Source: Methanobacteriaceae archaeon (GTDB lineage Archaea; Methanobacteriota; Methanobacteria; Methanobacteriales; Methanobacteriaceae). Taken from it: a stretch of 5,346 nucleotides of DNA. Where the stretch lies: NCBI GenBank assembly GCA_900769095.1, contig CAAGFH010000169.1, positions 1 to 5,346 on the forward strand, written 5' to 3'. This document shows, in pieces, positions 1-5,318 of the stretch. Both the position numbers and the translations under genes were made by a program. How positions within the stretch are numbered: position 1 is the first letter of the stretch; each line of letters starts with the position of its first letter. The notes under the pieces are model-generated. The model searched no databases, was not told the DNA's origin, and saw nothing but the letters and a program-made list of their open reading frames with translations.

Positions 1-6
1 AGTGTT

Positions 7-57
7 AAAAAATAGTTAAAAAAACAAAAAGGTTATAGATTAGAGAGAATCTAACCT
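7..57 (-). terminator. Intrinsic-type terminator of the mtr operon
   Basis: Read on the minus strand, bases 57-54 pair with 30-33 and bases 53-48 pair with 41-36. This gives a 10-bp stem with a 2-nt bulge (34-35) and a 6-nt loop (42-47). The stem is followed by an RNA run of U4-G-U7 (29-18) and a second U6 run (12-7). The mtrH stop codon (56-58) lies on the outer base of the stem, so termination would occur immediately after mtrH. Archaeal RNA polymerase terminates mainly at U-rich stretches, so the U-runs may matter more than the hairpin. Bases 1-5 may be adapter rather than genome. Confidence 0.8.
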
Positions 58-994
58 ATAATAATTTGTTCATTGGGTGGTTTTCTACAGGTTCAGTACC
101 GAAGTCTGCTGCAGCTTCAGCTACAAACATATCAGTTTGTGCAACAGCAGGGAAAGCGATTTTAGCGTTATCGATAGGTCCGAAGAGAACGAAGTCTCCA
201 CCACACATTACTTGAACAATGTTTGCACCTATATCACAAACAGTGTAAGCATCTTTGTGACCTGCTTTTTTGTAGTCTCTTAACCAGTCCCATGCGGATG
301 GTACGTTGTGAATACCGGATCCTACAGGGTATCCCCATTTAGCTTTTTCTGCGAAGGTGGTTTTTGCAGCAATACCTGCACCTTGACCTAAAGGAGTTAC
401 AGCAGTATCCATCATGAATTTTGTAATACCACAGTCAGCAGCAACTTCGAGTAAACCTTTTTCGTATGCACCGTCGTCACCGTTTTCCCACATAGCCATT
501 TTACCGTCAACAGTAGCGTTCATAGGGTTGAAACCTAAGATAATAGAAGCAGAAATATCAGTTTCAGCTAAAGCGTCTAATTCAGATTTGTCTGCTGCCA
601 TGTTAATAGAGTTGTAAATAGCTCTTTCGGTTAATCCTGTTTCATCAGAGTATTGAGCACCAGCTACTCTTGCATCACCGGATGTAGAGTCGATAAGGAA
701 TGGAGCGTCAACTTGTTCTCCAACAAATTCAATGTATTTTACGATTGCTTCTTCAGTTTGTCCGAATACTTGTACAATGTATGGGTTACCTGTAACATCT
801 GAAATTTCAGCCATATCATTAAGTAAAGTTTCAGCTCTTGCTTTATCAAAATCTCCAGTCAATTCATCATTAATAATGTTGTGACCACCGTAGAAAATAG
901 TCCCTGCTAAAACTGTAGGGTATTCACCAGGTTGTCCTCCCATTTTAACTCCTGCGAAATCAAAAACTTCTTGTTCTTTATCAAATTTAAACAT
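56..994 (-). CDS. mtrH: Tetrahydromethanopterin S-methyltransferase subunit H
   Basis: MtrH (312 aa, close to the usual length of about 310) is the soluble catalytic subunit that transfers the methyl group from N5-methyl-tetrahydromethanopterin to the Co(I) corrinoid of MtrA. Family landmarks visible are GGQPGEYPTVLAGTIFYGGH near residues 19-38, DSTSGDARVAGA at 102-113, a GFNPM motif at 154-158, TPLGQGAG at 200-207, GYPVGSGIHNVPSAWDW at 221-237 and GGDFVLFGPI at 265-274. There is no membrane helix or signal peptide, as expected for a TIM-barrel-type cytoplasmic protein that sits on the membrane complex. The ATG at 992-994 follows an AAGGAGG ribosome binding site (1001-1007) with a 6-nt spacer. 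That site overlaps the mtrG stop codon. It is the last gene of the operon, 11 nt after mtrG, and its TAG stop runs into the terminator stem. The gene is intact. Confidence 0.98.
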   Translation of the reverse strand: MFKFDKEQEVFDFAGVKMGGQPGEYPTVLAGTIFYGGHNIINDELTGDFDKARAETLLNDMAEISDVTGNPYIVQVFGQTEEAIVKYIEFVGEQVDAPFLIDSTSGDARVAGAQYSDETGLTERAIYNSINMAADKSELDALAETDISASIILGFNPMNATVDGKMAMWENGDDGAYEKGLLEVAADCGITKFMMDTAVTPLGQGAGIAAKTTFAEKAKWGYPVGSGIHNVPSAWDWLRDYKKAGHKDAYTVCDIGANIVQVMCGGDFVLFGPIDNAKIAFPAVAQTDMFVAEAAADFGTEPVENHPMNKLL

Positions 995-1005
995 AATAAT
1001 CCTCC

Positions 1006-1248
1006 TTATAATAAGGTAGATAACATTGAAGCTATACCAAATTTAATAGCTACAACTAATATAATTAATCCAAGTATAATACCATATAAAATACCAACAT
1101 CTCTACCACTTTGTTGGCCTAAACGTTGATAATATTCTCCAACAGTGAAATCAACTTTTTCTTCTGCATCGTCTAATTTAGCGACTGCTGCATTGAAATC
1201 ATCTGAGGAAACCATAACTTGAGGTATTGAATTATTTTCATCACTCAT
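1006..1248 (-). CDS. mtrG: Tetrahydromethanopterin S-methyltransferase subunit G
   Basis: MtrG (80 aa with the start chosen here) is a small single-span subunit of the membrane methyltransferase complex. The N-terminal part (1-50) is hydrophilic and probably helical, with the acidic stretch [10 protein letters not shown] near 25-34. A family-typical [16 protein letters not shown] segment (41-56) leads into a hydrophobic helix at about 52-75. The ATG at 1246-1248 is preferred because GAGGTG (1260-1255) sits 6 nt upstream. The in-frame GTG at 1257-1255 lies inside that ribosome binding site and is therefore unlikely to be the start. Its gap to mtrF is 11 nt. Its role appears structural, helping hold MtrA and MtrH on the membrane core; a separate catalytic role is not known. 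Confidence 0.95.
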   Translation of the reverse strand: MSDENNSIPQVMVSSDDFNAAVAKLDDAEEKVDFTVGEYYQRLGQQSGRDVGILYGIILGLIILVVAIKFGIASMLSTLL

Positions 1249-1254
1249 AATAAA

Positions 1255-1260
1255 CACCTC
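1255..1260 (-). promoter_or_regulatory. Ribosome binding site deciding the mtrG start
   Basis: Read on the minus strand the bases are GAGGTG, ending 6 nt before the ATG at 1248. Because the upstream in-frame GTG (1257-1255) is part of this element, the shorter 80-residue MtrG is the better model. The first base of the element is also the last base of the mtrF stop codon (1262-1260). Confidence 0.8.
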
Positions 1261-1466
1261 TAAAATCCTGCTAATTTTGCAATGAAAGGAATAATTACAA
1301 CGAATAATAATGCAAAGAGTCCTCCAATAGCAAATCCTTTAAATCTAGTTGCGAGTAAACCAGCAAATAATTTACCTTCTCTTGCAACAAGTTTTGCACT
1401 GTATTCAGCATCATCAGCAGCTGTTTTCATTCCATTAATATTTGGTTTGTTTGAAATTTCAACCAT
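1260..1466 (-). CDS. mtrF: Tetrahydromethanopterin S-methyltransferase subunit F
   Basis: MtrF (68 aa, the usual family length) is a small single-helix subunit of the Mtr complex. The N-terminus [14 protein letters not shown] is family-typical, followed by a charged region and the conserved GRLFAG-like stretch, here [18 protein letters not shown] (residues 31-48). One hydrophobic helix spans about 45-66. In many methanogens MtrF resembles the C-terminal part of MtrA, and both have one C-terminal membrane anchor. The ATG at 1464-1466 follows AGGAGG (1480-1475) with an 8-nt spacer, and that site overlaps the mtrA stop codon. The gap to mtrA is 12 nt. Its exact function is unknown; a structural anchoring role is inferred. 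Confidence 0.95.
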   Translation of the reverse strand: MVEISNKPNINGMKTAADDAEYSAKLVAREGKLFAGLLATRFKGFAIGGLFALLFVVIIPFIAKLAGF

Positions 1467-1478
1467 CTAAAATTCCTC

Positions 1479-2195
1479 CTAGAACATCAAGAATAAGAAA
1501 CCAACGATTAAAGTGAAAGCTAATCCTAACATGATCCCTTGAACTTTACCTGAGTAGTTACCAGCCATAGTTCTTTGGACAGCTCCAACCATATCAATTT
1601 TGGTGTTAATATCTCTAATTCTTGCTTCGATAAGAGCGGTTTCAGGGGAAACAACTTTAATAGCTTCTCCTTCTTCTTCCTCTCCATCGTCTCCTTCAAC
1701 AGAAATAACCATAGCTTCTTCTTCAAAAGCACCAGGGTCTTTTTCTACACATTCATTGATTTTTGCTTGAATAGCACCAACATCTTCAGTGTCAATTAAG
1801 TCAACAATTTCTAATTGTTGTTGGAATCTTTCAACACCTTCGAGTGGAACGTTTTCTACGAATGGAATAGCACCAGTTGCTCCGATAATTTTCTTTTTAT
1901 CAGGGTCTGCACCATTTTCATGTAAAGCTTTGAAACTTTGACCAGTAATGTGTCCTTGTACTTCAGCACCAGCTAAGATTAAGAAACGAATGTTAGGGTT
2001 GGAAATGATGTTAGCAACAACTTTTTCTACACCTAAGTTTTCAGTTTTACAAGGACCTGCAATAGCAGCACCGGAAAGTTCAGCTTCAATGTGAGAAGCA
2101 AGAGTGGTAACAGCTACAGGACTTTCAGGGTCGCCTACAATATAATCCCCACTAATAACTGGCCAGTTATCAGCAGGAGCTTTTTTATCAGCCAT
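1479..2195 (-). CDS. mtrA: Tetrahydromethanopterin S-methyltransferase subunit A (corrinoid protein)
   Basis: MtrA (238 aa) carries the cobamide that is methylated by MtrH and demethylated by coenzyme M. The cytoplasmic domain (about 1-165) begins with the family signature [20 protein letters not shown] (10-29) and includes [20 protein letters not shown] (47-66). His82, in [12 protein letters not shown], aligns with the histidine (His84 in studied homologues) that ligates cobalt. A very acidic linker with [10 protein letters not shown] (168-177) joins it to a helical region and a C-terminal membrane anchor at about 219-237, so the protein is tail-anchored with its domain in the cytoplasm. The ATG (2193-2195) directly follows the mtrB TAG with no gap. 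The upstream site is GGGGG rather than GGAGG, which suggests translational coupling to mtrB. Intact. Confidence 0.98.
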   Translation of the reverse strand: MADKKAPADNWPVISGDYIVGDPESPVAVTTLASHIEAELSGAAIAGPCKTENLGVEKVVANIISNPNIRFLILAGAEVQGHITGQSFKALHENGADPDKKKIIGATGAIPFVENVPLEGVERFQQQLEIVDLIDTEDVGAIQAKINECVEKDPGAFEEEAMVISVEGDDGEEEEGEAIKVVSPETALIEARIRDINTKIDMVGAVQRTMAGNYSGKVQGIMLGLAFTLIVGFLFLMF

Positions 2196-2525
2196 CTATA
2201 AAACCCCCAATGTTTGTAAGATTGGTAATGCTGCAAATATGATAAATGAAGCTAATAAAAATCCATATACAATGTTTGTTAATAATCCTGCAGTAATGTA
2301 AGATCCTTCCCTACCAGGGTATGATCCAACAGGACTTGTGTATGGGTCTAAGGAAGCCATTAGTTCATCAGCAGCTAATTCTACTTTTGATACTTGTTCA
2401 TTTATTTCATCCATAGATAGAAGAACAATTCCTGAACCTAAGGAAGCACCAATAACCCCAGTAACAGGATCATAAGCTAAATTCATATCTGGTATAATTT
2501 GTACCATTGGTAACATTTGAGCCAT
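2196..2525 (-). CDS. mtrB: Tetrahydromethanopterin S-methyltransferase subunit B
   Basis: MtrB (109 aa, close to the roughly 100-residue family norm) is a small subunit of the membrane methyltransferase. The N-terminal portion contains family-typical [16 protein letters not shown] (5-20), then [20 protein letters not shown] (22-41) and [19 protein letters not shown] (58-76). A single hydrophobic helix at about 78-105 ends the protein. The ATG at 2523-2525 follows AGGAGG (2539-2534) with an 8-nt spacer; internal Met4 and Met7 have no better site. The gap to mtrC is 16 nt, the longest between genes of this operon. Its stop codon abuts the mtrA start. It has no known catalytic role; it is thought to be part of the stalk of single-span subunits around MtrA. 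Confidence 0.96.
   Translation of the reverse strand: MAQMLPMVQIIPDMNLAYDPVTGVIGASLGSGIVLLSMDEINEQVSKVELAADELMASLDPYTSPVGSYPGREGSYITAGLLTNIVYGFLLASFIIFAALPILQTLGVL
2204..2208 (-). promoter_or_regulatory. Noncanonical ribosome binding site of mtrA
   Basis: The minus strand reads GGGGG, inside the last codons of mtrB, 8 nt before the mtrA ATG. Most other genes here have GGAGG at the same spacing. GGGGG can still pair with the CCUCC end of 16S rRNA if one G:U wobble is allowed. Together with the abutting TAG-ATG, this suggests mtrA is translated partly by ribosomes finishing mtrB. Confidence 0.6.
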
Positions 2526-2541
2526 TATTAATTCCTCCTAT

Positions 2542-3357
2542 TTATTCCTCTACTTTAGGCCATAAACCAGCCCATCTAGTTGAAGCAGCATCTTCACATG
2601 AAGCTTGTACAAATGCTTTGAATGAAATAATCCAACCAATTAATCCAACAATGAATACAAGGAACCATCCAAGACCACCAGTGGTAATGGATAAGAGACC
2701 AACTAAAACCATAGATAAGAATGCAGTAGAACAAGCACATTTTAAAGTTCTAACTTGATCTTCGTTTGGTCCTAAACATGCATTGAATGGGTGTTGAATT
2801 GCCATAGTACATAAGATAAATAATACTGCAATAAAACCAGTTCCAACAACGTGTTCGTAAATTAAAGCCATGTCGCAAGCACCAACGATAGCAACACAGA
2901 ATCCTAAAACTGCTAACATAGCTGCTGCAGCAATTTCAATAGTACATTGAATCATAATAGGGATTTTCATACCTACGATTTTAGTAGCTACTAAAGAAAT
3001 AACAGCACCAATAACAATAGCAATTACTAAACCTGCTACAGGAGCAATAATTGGCATTTTTAAAATAGTACCAATAGTTAAACCTGCTAAAGCAGAGATT
3101 ACACCAACAGATAAAGACATATATCCGATAGATGGAACACCAGTACCTAAACCGTAACTTGCTACTCTACGAATAGCATCGGAACCCCAAACGATTGCGA
3201 GAACTGCACCGAGTCCAGCAAGAACAGGGCCTACAAGATTACCTAAGAATCCTGCAGCATAGATACATACTAATCCACCAACTAAACCTAAAATTAATAA
3301 ATGCATTGAGTCAACTGCACCTGCAGCTGCACCATCTGCACTTCCACCAGCAGACAT
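2542..3357 (-). CDS. mtrC: Tetrahydromethanopterin S-methyltransferase subunit C
   Basis: MtrC (271 aa, family norm about 267) is one of three polytopic membrane subunits that form the Na+-translocating core. After a short Ala/Gly-rich N-terminus there are about seven or eight hydrophobic spans, roughly at 17-39, 42-58, 79-97, 102-128, 139-162, 171-189, 208-226 and 228-247. The IQHPFNACLGPNEDQVRTL segment (187-205) is a recognisable family loop. The cytoplasmic tail ends in SCEDAASTRWAGLWPKVEE, with the typical Trp-Pro-Lys near the C-terminus. The ATG (3355-3357) directly follows the mtrD TAA with no gap. Its GGAGG site (3369-3365) lies within the last codons of mtrD, 7 nt from the start, so coupling to mtrD is likely. 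Intact. Confidence 0.97.
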   Translation of the reverse strand: MSAGGSADGAAAGAVDSMHLLILGLVGGLVCIYAAGFLGNLVGPVLAGLGAVLAIVWGSDAIRRVASYGLGTGVPSIGYMSLSVGVISALAGLTIGTILKMPIIAPVAGLVIAIVIGAVISLVATKIVGMKIPIMIQCTIEIAAAAMLAVLGFCVAIVGACDMALIYEHVVGTGFIAVLFILCTMAIQHPFNACLGPNEDQVRTLKCACSTAFLSMVLVGLLSITTGGLGWFLVFIVGLIGWIISFKAFVQASCEDAASTRWAGLWPKVEE

Positions 3358-4059
3358 TTAGATACCTCCAACTAAGATTACACAAAAGATACCGATAACG
3401 ATGGATGCAATAGCACATGCGAGAGCACCAGTTCCGATTCTTTTGAATTTTGGATCGTGCATACCTTCAATGGTACCACCAATGTTATAAGACGCAATTA
3501 CAGAGTTAATAAAGAATACAGCAGTACCGATGATAGCTGCTAAACCAATACTAACAGCAGGGTCAGTGATTAAAGAACTTTGGGTAACTGCAGTGTTGAT
3601 TCCGTAGTATACTAAACCTCCACCGAAACCACCAAAGAGACCACCGATAAGACCACTTACGTAAGAAGTTAATGGTACACCGTGACCTTCAGTACCAGGG
3701 GTTTTGTATGCTTCTTGATTACGTTTACTAATCCAATCTACACGTACTTTGGATGCTGCAGGAACAACACCTACACCAAATACATAGATTAAGTTAGCAA
3801 TGAGCATGGTAATACCCATCATAATCATAGCACCAATAGCACCACCAATACCAATTATATAAAATGGTTCACCAGTCATAGTAGCTGCAGTAATAAGACC
3901 TGTTAAACCTGCACCAGCAGCTAACATAGCAGTACCGGTACCTACACCAGTAGCAGTAGCCATAGCTGCAGGAGCTCCTCCTACAGGAATAAAGTGCACA
4001 CCAGCACCAATCATAATACCGCCTATTGCGATGAATAAAATTAAACTAATTGGATCCAT
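3358..4059 (-). CDS. mtrD: Tetrahydromethanopterin S-methyltransferase subunit D
   Basis: MtrD (233 aa, the standard length) is a polytopic subunit of the Na+-pumping membrane core with MtrC and MtrE. It starts MDPISLILFIAIGGIMIGAG and has about six hydrophobic spans, near 3-25, 30-60, 65-98, 131-155, 166-189 and 207-231. Two conserved polar loops are visible: TPGTEGHGVPLTSY (120-133) and NIGGTIEGMHDPKFKR (192-207). Glycine-rich helices such as GLIGGLFGGFGGGL (136-149) allow tight packing, as is usual in this family. The ATG (4057-4059) follows AAGGAGG (4073-4067) with a 7-nt spacer, and that site overlaps the mtrE stop. The gap to mtrE is 12 nt. The gene is complete. Confidence 0.97.
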   Translation of the reverse strand: MDPISLILFIAIGGIMIGAGVHFIPVGGAPAAMATATGVGTGTAMLAAGAGLTGLITAATMTGEPFYIIGIGGAIGAMIMMGITMLIANLIYVFGVGVVPAASKVRVDWISKRNQEAYKTPGTEGHGVPLTSYVSGLIGGLFGGFGGGLVYYGINTAVTQSSLITDPAVSIGLAAIIGTAVFFINSVIASYNIGGTIEGMHDPKFKRIGTGALACAIASIVIGIFCVILVGGI

Positions 4060-4071
4060 AATAAAACCTCC

Positions 4072-4980
4072 TTATTCATCCCCGTTTTCATCTGCTAATA
4101 AAGCATCAGGATCATAAGGTCCGTATTTTTCTCTTGCGAATACTTCAATTCTGTCATTACCGATGATTAATAAGATAATGATAATAATACCAACAACAAT
4201 ACCACCGTATACACCGAATACTACGGAGTTCCAGAAGCTGAAGAATACAACGAGACCGAAACAGAAACCAGTTAAAGGTCCACCAAATTTAGCACAGAAG
4301 TTTACAACATCCATAGAGTTTTTAGCACCTAATGGAGCTTTAGTAACGATATCTCCTTGAATAGCTACAGGAGTACCTCCACCAAATTCGAATTTTTGGT
4401 ATTCACTTTCTGCACCGTAATGTACATCCCCAGTTGAAGAACCAATAGCACCTAAAGCAATACCCCAAAGCATTGCGGAAAGTGGTAATGGGAATACGTG
4501 TAACGGAGTTCCGTTTAAAGGAACAGTCATTAAGTATGAGATTCCAACAATACAAAAACTAGTAATAAATCCGTGACCAACGATAGGTCCTAAAGATTGA
4601 GTTAACACATCCATAAATAAAGGTTGTTCGAATTGAGATTGACCAACAATCCTTCCCATATGAGCTGTGACAGTATAAATTCCGTGAACAAAAGCAGCGA
4701 CACAAGCACCCATTGCAATAGCAACGATAGGTAACATACCTAATTGCATTACAAGATATGCAATAGCACCAGCAACACCACACCAAACACCATAAGCGAC
4801 CGGTTCACCAGATGCCGCTTTGTTAATCATACGGTGTAAATGTCCCATTTGTGGAGCAAGTTGAACTTGAGAGTTAGGGTTACTTTGAGAACCAATATCA
4901 GATTCTAAGTCCTCTGCAGCCCCTCCGATAGTAGCAACTGCACCCATTAATGCAACTACACCTAATGTTACAGGGTCCAT
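4072..4980 (-). CDS. mtrE: Tetrahydromethanopterin S-methyltransferase subunit E
   Basis: MtrE (302 aa from the start chosen here) is the largest polytopic subunit of the complex. It is thought to take part in methyl transfer from MtrA to coenzyme M coupled to Na+ export. The highly conserved region AEDLESDIGSQSNPNSQVQ (22-40), GQSQFEQPLFMDVL (113-126), GPIVGHGFI (131-139), GAIGSSTGDVHYGAESEYQK (177-196) and GGPLTGFCFGLV (233-244) identify it. About six or seven hydrophobic spans are seen. Asp185 in the GDVHYG motif is a candidate for the conserved acidic residue linked to Na+ transport; this is inferred. The C-terminus KYGPYDPDALLADENGDE has an acidic tail that looks longer than the homologue I recall from Methanothermobacter. 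It is the first gene of the operon. The ATG at 4980 (MDPVT) has GGAGG 8 nt upstream. An in-frame ATG at 5016 would add 12 residues but has no such site. Confidence 0.97.
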   Translation of the reverse strand: MDPVTLGVVALMGAVATIGGAAEDLESDIGSQSNPNSQVQLAPQMGHLHRMINKAASGEPVAYGVWCGVAGAIAYLVMQLGMLPIVAIAMGACVAAFVHGIYTVTAHMGRIVGQSQFEQPLFMDVLTQSLGPIVGHGFITSFCIVGISYLMTVPLNGTPLHVFPLPLSAMLWGIALGAIGSSTGDVHYGAESEYQKFEFGGGTPVAIQGDIVTKAPLGAKNSMDVVNFCAKFGGPLTGFCFGLVVFFSFWNSVVFGVYGGIVVGIIIIILLIIGNDRIEVFAREKYGPYDPDALLADENGDE

Positions 4981-4988
4981 AATTTTTT

Positions 4989-4993
4989 CCTCC
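4989..4993 (-). promoter_or_regulatory. Ribosome binding site deciding the mtrE start
   Basis: The minus strand reads GGAGG, 8 nt before the ATG at 4980, the same spacing as in mtrB and mtrF. It lies inside the reading frame that would start at the ATG at 5016, so it rules against that longer form. The chosen N-terminus, MDP, also matches MtrE homologues and the MDP start of the neighbouring MtrD. Confidence 0.9.
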
Positions 4994-5037
4994 ATATTTA
5001 TTATTAAATTGATCATTTAATAAACGTGAATAAATTT

Positions 5038-5062
5038 TGATTTTTGTTCCATACAAAAATCA
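5038..5062 (-). repeat. Perfect 9-bp inverted repeat in the mtrE leader
   Basis: TGATTTTTG (5038-5046) is an exact reverse complement of CAAAAATCA (5054-5062), with a 7-nt loop. It lies about 60 nt upstream of the mtrE ATG and within the predicted untranslated leader. On RNA it would form a stable-length but AU-rich hairpin. It is not followed by a U-run on the minus strand (the next bases are AAATTTATT), so it is not a normal terminator for mtr. A role in mRNA stability or as a protein-binding site is possible but unproven. Confidence 0.5.
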
Positions 5063-5087
5063 TACTGCAATAATAATTGCATAGTAT
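5062..5087 (-). repeat. Imperfect dyad between the TATA box and mtrE leader
   Basis: GCAAT (5067-5071) pairs with ATTGC (5076-5080) around a 4-nt centre. Outer arms ATACT (5062-5066) and AGTAT (5083-5087) also pair if a 2-nt bulge (5081-5082) is allowed. The dyad sits where transcription would begin if the TATA box at 5104-5111 is used, so it could be an operator over the start site or a hairpin at the extreme 5' end of the mRNA. Its function is unknown. Confidence 0.45.
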
Positions 5088-5101
5088 ATTTTTTAAAATT
5101 A

Positions 5102-5118
5102 TTAATATAAATGTTTTG
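5102..5118 (-). promoter_or_regulatory. Predicted mtr operon promoter (BRE + TATA box)
   Basis: On the minus strand the bases read CAAAACATTTATATTAA. This closely fits the methanogen pattern of an A-rich BRE followed by TTTATATA, with the TATA element at 5111-5104 and the BRE at 5117-5112. At the usual spacing, transcription would start around 5080-5082 and leave a leader of about 100 nt before mtrE. A weaker alternative is AATATACT at 5091-5084, which would start near 5061 and give a leader of about 80 nt. The region is very AT-rich, so chance matches are likely; position between the mcr terminator and mtrE supports the call. Confidence 0.6.
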
Positions 5119-5135
5119 TGAATTAAATTAATTCA
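5119..5135. promoter_or_regulatory. 17-bp palindrome just upstream of the mtr BRE; candidate operator
   Basis: TGAATTAA (5119-5126) and TTAATTCA (5128-5135) are exact reverse complements around a single central A. The palindrome begins 1 nt upstream of the predicted BRE. This is the place where an archaeal activator or a repressor touching TBP/TFB would bind. The arm is mostly A and T, which raises the chance of a random match in this AT-rich spacer. No known regulator is recognised. Confidence 0.4.
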
Positions 5136-5151
5136 AACAAATTTAATTATG

Positions 5152-5183
5152 AAAAATAGATAGGTGAAAAATACACCTATCTA
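5152..5183 (-). terminator. Intrinsic-type terminator of the mcr operon
   Basis: Read on the minus strand, TAGATAGGTG (5183-5174) pairs perfectly with CACCTATCTA (5166-5157), giving a 10-bp stem with a 7-nt U-rich loop. It is followed by U5 (5156-5152). It starts 19 nt after the mcrA stop codon and lies upstream of the mtr promoter, so it would separate mcr and mtr transcripts, at least in part. Some read-through into mtr is possible and cannot be judged from sequence. Confidence 0.8.
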
Positions 5184-5202
5184 CGTGTTTTTATCTATTT
5201 AT

Positions 5203-5318
5203 CTATTTTGCTGGGGTAATAACAGTTCTTTCTCCAGCTGGTTCGAATTCTCTTAAAGCACCTTTAGCGAATTCTGCACGTACTTGGCTGAAGTCGAAGA
5301 CTAAGTTTTTATCAGCAA
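5203..5318 (-). CDS. mcrA: Methyl-coenzyme M reductase subunit alpha, C-terminal fragment
   Basis: Only the last 38 or so codons are present; the rest lies beyond the window. The reading frame gives [16 protein letters not shown] then [21 protein letters not shown] and a TAG stop at 5205-5203. The pattern FDFSxxRxEFxxGAxREFxPAGERxxxxPAK matches the McrA C-terminus. McrA is the large subunit of the cytoplasmic enzyme that makes methane from methyl-CoM, the product of Mtr, and coenzyme B, with coenzyme F430 in the active site. None of the active-site residues are in this fragment. The mcr-then-mtr order fits isoenzyme I (mcrBDCGA) of Methanobacteriales rather than the mrt isoenzyme. The fragment is cut by adapter sequence from 5319 on, so it is an assembly truncation, not a pseudogene. 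Confidence 0.93.

Noticed and set aside
77..1470. Plus-strand open frames of 62-74 codons at 77-283, 414-617, 932-1129 and 1282-1470.
   Set aside because: They lie opposite mtrH, mtrG and mtrF, have no recognisable protein features or ribosome binding sites, and are antisense shadows of conserved genes.
1526..1799. Out-of-frame open frames inside mtrA at 1526-1732 (minus) and 1575-1799 (plus).
   Set aside because: Both are low-complexity readings of the mtrA linker region in wrong frames, rich in Lys/Leu or Phe/Asn/Ser, and have no start signals.
2507..4786. Open frames opposite or within mtrC and mtrE at 2507-2758, 3195-3398, 4163-4360 (plus) and 4559-4786 (minus, out of frame).
   Set aside because: Each overlaps a full-length conserved Mtr gene and has odd composition (for example Cys-rich or His/Gln/Leu-rich), as expected for wrong-frame readings.
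4981..5016. A 12-residue N-terminal extension of MtrE from the in-frame ATG at 5016.
   Set aside because: It lacks a ribosome binding site, would contain the GGAGG of the downstream start, and does not match the MDP start of homologues.
5013..5063. Two tiny upstream reading frames in the mtrE leader: MIFVWNKNQNLFTFIK (5063-5013) and MEQKSKFIHVY (5052-5017), the latter ending right before the ATG at 5016.
   Set aside because: Neither has a ribosome binding site, both are short, and such frames are common by chance. No attenuator-like repeat of one codon is seen.
5121..5148. Inverted repeat AATTAAATT / AATTTAATT with a 10-nt spacer.
   Set aside because: It is made only of A and T, overlaps the better 17-bp palindrome, and is easily explained by base composition.
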